From Geofilum rubicundum JCM 15548 (GTDB lineage Bacteria > Bacteroidota > Bacteroidia > Bacteroidales > Marinilabiliaceae): a DNA stretch of 64,000 nt. The notes beneath the pieces were generated by a model. It was given only the letters and a program-made list of their open reading frames with translations. It ran no database searches and had not been told where the DNA came from. Shown here piece by piece: positions 59,944 through 64,000 of this stretch (its first letter is position 1; every line of letters starts with the position of its first letter). The translations under genes and the position numbers were made by a program. Where the stretch lies: NCBI RefSeq assembly GCF_000974365.1, contig NZ_BAZW01000007.1, positions 97,410-161,409 of the forward strand, given 5' to 3'.

Positions 59944-61545
59944 ATGGCCCTTTTGAGTACATACCCTGTTATTCATCCCGAGAAAATGCGCAGAACTCTC
60001 GAGATTGATTTGGCTATTAAGGGCAGTGACTTATACCATACAGAATACCATCAAGCCCTCCTTAAAGCCTTCACAAAATCCATGGGGATGAAAGGCCTGA
60101 GTCGGGCCACACAAAACATATACCTGAAAGCCTTTAAAGGATTTTTATCCCACCACTTCGATTCAGATATTAACACCCTCCGTTACCGTGAGCTTTTGCG
60201 CTATGTCAAAGCGCAAGGCATGATAATGCACCCCACAAGGCTTAAACAAACCGTTTCCGCCATAAAGTTTTACTATGAGCGCACACTGGGGCGCGAAAAA
60301 ATGTTCTTCGCCCTGGCGAAGAACAAAGAGGCCTCGTTGTTCACGCTCTACCTGCCATTTTACGACCTGGAAAAACGAGTCCATGGCATAGACTCGCCCG
60401 GCGACAAGTTGCTTCTTTTCCTGGTTTACCATGCCAATTTCAAACTGAGTGATATTTGCAGACTACGAAAGGAAGCCAAGGATATGTTTGAACACCATTT
60501 TCGCATGCCTGGCAACGATGAACGAGCCATACAATATTTCCGGAGGTTGGTAACGGAATGTAATAAGCAATATCGCCAAACCACTTATTTATTTGAGAAC
60601 AATGGTCACGCATACAACACAAGCACCCTAAAAAGTAAACTTTTTCGGATATTGGGCCGTTACAGGATGGAGGATATCTACCGGATACAGTATCAACAGA
60701 TTCTCAAGGGGACAGATTTTCCCCTCAGAACCCGCGCCATGTACCTCAGCGCCTTCATGAAGTTTTTGAAGCATTTCAATTATAAACATCCGGTCTTTGT
60801 CACTGATGGCGACATCCGGGCCTATATCGCCTTGCACCGCAAGAAATCCTCTGCCCATCAGAATACCATGATCAGCAGCTTCAAATTCTTTTTTCACAAG
60901 GTGCACAAGCTTCCCGTTTCACCCCAAACGTTGGTGCGTCCCCGCAATGACAGGCATGTGTCCGATTATTTCTCTGAGTCGGAGATAGCCGCCATGCTGG
61001 GCACCACCGACAACCTCAAACACAAATTGCTGTTAGAGTTGGGCTGCATAAGCAATCTACGCCAACAGGAAATTCAAAACCTGAGACTGGTCGACATTGA
61101 TTTTAAACGCAACCAGCTATATTTAAAAGCGTCGGAGGGCAAGCGCAGCCGCTATTCCTTGTTTTCACAACATCTGCATGATTTGCTAAGGACCTACCTG
61201 ATCGTTCATAAGCCAAAAATATATCTTTTTGAAGGCCAAAGGCCCGGCATGAAATGCAGCACCACCAGTATATCAGCCATCCTAAAAAAGATGGCTAAAG
61301 CAGCAGGCATACAAGGCAAAGTACCCATGCAAATGCTTCATCAAAGCTTTGCCACCCATTCACCTGAAGTCAATAAAGACATCGTTTACAGGCAAGAACT
61401 GCCAATACCAGGATATGAAAGCATCAAAACCACTGACCGACACAACCACTTTTCAGGTGGTGCCCTGCTCAACCTGAAAAATCCGCCCGGTCGTTCGGGA
61501 GTCCAAATAAGCATCAAAGCGAACAGAAATCACGGTCCGCCCTAG
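59944..61545 (+). CDS. Fused tandem tyrosine-recombinase-like protein, catalytic residues lost
   Basis: 533 residues made of two tyrosine-recombinase units. Unit 1 (about 40-245): a core-binding SAM-like fold (SRATQNIYLKAFKGFLSHHF) and a truncated catalytic fold where the first Arg is Lys167 (FKLSDI). Unit 2 (about 250-533): a second core-binding domain and a fuller catalytic domain. It keeps Arg373 (LRQQE) and Lys400, but the HxxR box reads Gln463-Met-Leu-His466, the GH position is Tyr491 (PGYES), and the nucleophile Tyr is His500 (TTDRHNHF). With all these changed it should not cut DNA, though it may bind it. It has no typical IntI-specific insert that I can see. It is followed by an integron-like cassette. 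Confidence 0.75.
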   Translation: MALLSTYPVIHPEKMRRTLEIDLAIKGSDLYHTEYHQALLKAFTKSMGMKGLSRATQNIYLKAFKGFLSHHFDSDINTLRYRELLRYVKAQGMIMHPTRLKQTVSAIKFYYERTLGREKMFFALAKNKEASLFTLYLPFYDLEKRVHGIDSPGDKLLLFLVYHANFKLSDICRLRKEAKDMFEHHFRMPGNDERAIQYFRRLVTECNKQYRQTTYLFENNGHAYNTSTLKSKLFRILGRYRMEDIYRIQYQQILKGTDFPLRTRAMYLSAFMKFLKHFNYKHPVFVTDGDIRAYIALHRKKSSAHQNTMISSFKFFFHKVHKLPVSPQTLVRPRNDRHVSDYFSESEIAAMLGTTDNLKHKLLLELGCISNLRQQEIQNLRLVDIDFKRNQLYLKASEGKRSRYSLFSQHLHDLLRTYLIVHKPKIYLFEGQRPGMKCSTTSISAILKKMAKAAGIQGKVPMQMLHQSFATHSPEVNKDIVYRQELPIPGYESIKTTDRHNHFSGGALLNLKNPPGRSGVQISIKANRNHGPP

Positions 61546-61969
61546 CTCAAAACTACCCGCAAAACTATTGCTGATTGCACGAAGCCTAGGCGAGAACTGC
61601 TACAAAAAAAAGGCACTTAGTAAATAATTGTTTGTTCGTCTGAAACATAGTCTCCTTACCAAAACACCCCCTGCGTCATGGGACTCAGGCCAACGAAGTT
61701 ATGTCCAAAGTCAACAAAATAAAAAAAATAGCACTAAATCGCTCAACTAATAATATATTTGAACAACACATTACAAAAACCAAACAATTGCAGTTAATCC
61801 CAACCCAAATCCAATCATATTTAACCATAAATACAGCCACCATGAAACCCAGTCCCCACCACCAACCAAATGTATCCAAAAAAGCAATACACACGTTAAA
61901 TCAATCACTTACACCCCCAAGCCTCCCCACAATATAATAGTCATAAACACAATGCGTTTATGGAGGCGT
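61546..61969. other. G-poor spacer with hairpin before the cassette, possible attI-like site
   Basis: The plus strand is strikingly G-poor from about 61690 to 61940. Just left of the cassette boundary, CATAAAC-acaatgc-GTTTATG (61943-61963) forms a hairpin and GCCTCC / GGAGGC (61922-61927, 61963-61968) can pair outside it. Minus-strand and plus-strand short open frames exist here, but none looks coding. Confidence 0.5.
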
Positions 61970-62014
61970 TATGGGCAAGCTAAAGAGACGATAGACCACT
62001 ACAAAATTTAAAAT

Positions 62015-62860
62015 ATGAGTGAACTAAAAATTGCATTTCTTAATGTTGGACACGGAGATTTCTGCTACTGTGAAACTCCTAATTCTGAAAATATGATAAT
62101 TGATTGTGGTTCTGAAAAGGATGCAGTTGTTCCATCTGAATTTCTAAAGAAAGTCTCAACTATCAATGAATTGCAGATATCACATCCTCATACTGACCAC
62201 TTTCTTGACATTGAAGAAATTTCTAAAAAAGAAATAAAATCTTTTCGATGTCCAAACCCAAATTCATTTGAGAATAGCAAAATTGGATGGAAGAAGTCTG
62301 ATGAGAGTAAAATAAAGAAATTAAAAGAATTATATAGGACAATAAAACCTGATGACGGTGCTGTCCAAATAACCAATGGTTTTGGACATTGGTTGTATTA
62401 CCCTTCCTTTGACAAAACAGACCCAAATACTTCGAGTATAATTACTATCCTCTCATACAAGAATGATAAGGTTCTTATGGCTGGTGATTTAATGGCTACT
62501 GGTTGGGAGGAAATGCTTAAGAATAAGGACTTTCTTAATGCTATTAAAGGGACAACTGTCTTAAAAGCATCACATCATGGGAGAGAAAATGGATTTTGCG
62601 GTGCTCTTTTTGACCATATATCACCAAGTATCTGTATAATCTCGGACAAGTCATTAGATAAGGATAACGAAAATACAAGTTGCACAGATAAATATACAAA
62701 GGCTGTTAAAGACGGTGGCGGTGGCATTGAGTTTTTTAGGACGTTAGATGGAGTAAGTGTTGGTACAAGATATGTGCTAACAACACGGAATGATAATTCT
62801 ATTTTTATTAAAATATCAGCATCTGGATTATACATTAAAACACATACGAATTGGGAATAA
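62015..62860 (+). CDS. MBL-fold metallohydrolase, ComEC/Rec2-like
   Basis: 281 residues, no signal peptide. Metallo-beta-lactamase fold of the ComEC/Rec2 branch: LNVGHGDFCYCETP at the N-terminus, metal motif HPHTDH (His57, His59, Asp61, His62), later Asp in LMAGDLMATG and His in KASHHGREN. All metal ligands are present, so it is probably an active hydrolase, perhaps a phosphodiesterase or nuclease. It is carried on the cassette, and the sequence is richer in A and T than the chromosomal genes. It lies one base from the HAD gene. Confidence 0.8.
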   Translation: MSELKIAFLNVGHGDFCYCETPNSENMIIDCGSEKDAVVPSEFLKKVSTINELQISHPHTDHFLDIEEISKKEIKSFRCPNPNSFENSKIGWKKSDESKIKKLKELYRTIKPDDGAVQITNGFGHWLYYPSFDKTDPNTSSIITILSYKNDKVLMAGDLMATGWEEMLKNKDFLNAIKGTTVLKASHHGRENGFCGALFDHISPSICIISDKSLDKDNENTSCTDKYTKAVKDGGGGIEFFRTLDGVSVGTRYVLTTRNDNSIFIKISASGLYIKTHTNWE

Positions 62861-62861
62861 T

Positions 62862-63854
62862 ATGGCACAAAAAATAATATGTATTGACCTTGATGGCACG
62901 CTTGCTCACTACGAGGAATGGAAAGGTGAAACTTACTTTGGTGATGCAATAGAGGGTGCCAAGGAGGCACTGCAAAAGTTGAAGGAAAATGACTGGTTGA
63001 TAATTATTTTTACAACAAGAACGAATACGGAACTTATTACAAAGTTCTTAAATGACAATAAACTTGAATTTGATTACATAAATGAAAATCCACATCAGCC
63101 TGAGAACGCGATTGGAGGAAAACCATATGCAGATGTTTATGTAGATGATAGAGCAATTCAGTTTAATGGTGATTGGGAGGAAATTGTGAAATGTATTGAT
63201 GATTTCAAGCCTTGGGAACTTAGAACAAATCAAAATCATGAGTCAAAATACGGAAATGAGTTATTAAGCCATGACTTTGACCAAAGCTACCAACAATTAA
63301 GACATTATGATTCTTTAAACTGGGACATAACTAAATTTAGTTTTATTGAATTATTACTTGGGATAACGGCAGTGTGGGCAATTTATGGTTTTGCCAAAGA
63401 TTCAGATAATGTTAACACTTTAGTCGCAATAAATTATCAATGGTTAATTCCAAGCATATTTGGTGTTAGTTATATTTTTTCTCTATTAGCCTCTTTTCTA
63501 ATTTCACGCAATAGGGTTTATTATGCAAAAACTGCCAGATATATAAATGAACATAGAAAATTAGCCCTTAAACATAAGCCATTTGGATTTGAAAACGCCA
63601 CCAGGTTTTATACAAATACAAATTTCCCTCCAGCATTCGATAAATGGAGTACGCAATTGGTTTGCTTCTATGTAATACAACTTGTAAGTGCTTTTATGTT
63701 CGGAGCAATGATTTATTGTATAAGTGCAATGTGTTTTGAAAAAGTCGTAGTTCATTATTTATCAGGAATAATTGGAGGGATAATCTCAATTTTACTGAAT
63801 TTTTGGATTTATATCTCATACATGAAAAAACAAGATAATCAATTAGGAACATAA
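62862..63854 (+). CDS. HAD-like phosphatase fused to four membrane helices
   Basis: 330 residues. N-terminal HAD domain resembling the small BT0820-type phosphatases: DLDGTLAHYEEW (Asp9, Asp11), IIIFTTRTN, and KPYADVYVDDRAI as motifs I, II and III/IV, all intact. After about residue 145 two pairs of membrane helices follow (IELLLGITAVWAIYGFA, LIPSIFGVSYIFSLLASFLI, VIQLVSAFMFGAMIYCISAM, LSGIIGGIISILLNFWIYI). Start ATG 62862, since the frame open to 62790 lies within the MBL gene. The two genes look like one functional pair. Function unknown. Confidence 0.75.
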   Translation: MAQKIICIDLDGTLAHYEEWKGETYFGDAIEGAKEALQKLKENDWLIIIFTTRTNTELITKFLNDNKLEFDYINENPHQPENAIGGKPYADVYVDDRAIQFNGDWEEIVKCIDDFKPWELRTNQNHESKYGNELLSHDFDQSYQQLRHYDSLNWDITKFSFIELLLGITAVWAIYGFAKDSDNVNTLVAINYQWLIPSIFGVSYIFSLLASFLISRNRVYYAKTARYINEHRKLALKHKPFGFENATRFYTNTNFPPAFDKWSTQLVCFYVIQLVSAFMFGAMIYCISAMCFEKVVVHYLSGIIGGIISILLNFWIYISYMKKQDNQLGT

Positions 63855-63860
63855 AGCCAG

Positions 63861-63985
63861 CCCATAACACGCAATATACGTAAGCCGGGGGATGTGGGTA
63901 AATTGAACTTTTGTACATTTACTCAAATTCGCAACGGTTTGACAGGTTGGAGCTTCGAAATCCCGGCCTCCGCATATTGCCACCG
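63861..63985 (+). repeat. attC-like recombination site
   Basis: Imperfect inverted repeat. 5' arm: GCCCATAAC, then GCAATAT and GCCGGG. The 3' arm, read backwards, repeats GCCGGG and GCAATAT in mirror and ends in a G^TT core (CACCG^TTAAC). The unpaired bases differ between the arms (AC versus GGTG), a usual asymmetric feature of attC. Length about 125-133 bases, in the attC range. Confidence 0.8.
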
Positions 63986-64000
63986 TTAACGCCAAACCCA

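Larger units (their letters stand above)
61970..63985 (+). mobile_element. Integron-type gene cassette (2016 bases)
   Basis: Begins after the G of G^TTATGGGC (61969/61970) and ends before the TT of G^TTAACGCC (63985/63986). It holds two co-directional genes 1 base apart with only 45 bases before and 6 after, then an attC-like site at the 3' end. When circularised the junction re-forms GTTATGGGC, the exact complement of the first nine bases of the attC (GCCCATAAC), as in real integron cassettes. Confidence 0.8.

Noticed and set aside
59944..61545. Active integron integrase IntI
   Set aside because: Catalytic HxxR and the nucleophile Tyr are changed, the length is 533 rather than about 330, and no IntI-specific insert was seen.
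61685..61894. Minus-strand 69-residue hydrophobic frame between the recombinase and the cassette
   Set aside because: GTG start, no promoter or ribosome site; the hydrophobic bias follows from the G-poor plus strand.
61701..61937. Plus-strand 78-residue frame in the same spacer
   Set aside because: Low-complexity product rich in Thr, Asn, Pro and His that mirrors base composition; no domain.

Overview
The window looks like a chromosomal piece of a Bacteroidota bacterium, most likely from the Marinilabiliales/Bacteroidales side. This is inferred from three things. Promoters have the Bacteroidota form TTTG-N19-TAnnTTTG (upstream of rplU, the type B L31 gene and the Fur-family gene). Several genes belong to families typical of the phylum: DUF4286, the SPOR-like membrane protein, tandem-GNAT protein, and a methylmalonyl-CoA mutase small/large pair. 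The arabinose cluster has an SSS symporter. No 16S rRNA is present, so genus is not claimed.

Layout. 1-2.2 kb: 5' end of ispD and a Cache-type chemoreceptor. 2.4-7.1 kb: acyl-CoA synthetase, larB-larC (nickel-pincer cofactor), Crp/Fnr regulator, OsmC protein. 7.2-11 kb: hybrid sensor kinase with receiver and HPt, facing an NtrC-type sigma54 activator. 11.2-17 kb: PepSY-like protein, MscS channel, pheS and a zinc-uptake operon (zur-znuA-znuC-znuB). 17.3-26.9 kb: TPR protein, rplU-rpmA, serS, ruvC, HIT, greA, a Rieske-like lipoprotein, ahcY, ribF, an ArsC-like gene and prfB with its programmed frameshift. 27-38 kb: a protease-like TPR protein, tRNA-His, an AlkD-like gene, a GNAT protein, L31, lon, an ADP-ribosylglycohydrolase homologue, an AI-2E family permease, a SPOR-like protein and a Tyr/Arg-rich secreted protein. 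38-43 kb: parE-parC-aroK. 43.7-50.1 kb: L-arabinose catabolism (araA, symporter, araD, araB). 50.2-59.3 kb: tatC-lptB, lemA-DUF3137, an exported endonuclease/phosphatase, mutA-mutB.

59.3-64 kb is a different kind of DNA. A 533-residue protein made of two fused, catalytically degenerate tyrosine recombinases is followed by a two-gene unit (an MBL-fold hydrolase and a HAD phosphatase with four membrane segments). That unit has the exact architecture of an integron gene cassette. It begins at G^TTATGGGC (cassette start 61970) and ends with an attC-like imperfect palindrome (63861-63985). The palindrome's first nine bases are the exact complement of the GTTATGGGC junction that re-forms when the cassette circularises, while the next cassette begins with a different core (TTAACGCC). 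This is the most interesting region.

At least a dozen genes carry frameshifts, nearly all explained by one missing base and several in short homopolymers. The affected genes include essential or normally conserved ones (parE, aroK, tatC, ruvC, lon). This pattern points to base-deletion errors in the sequence rather than mass gene decay. I annotate those genes as single loci spanning the shift.
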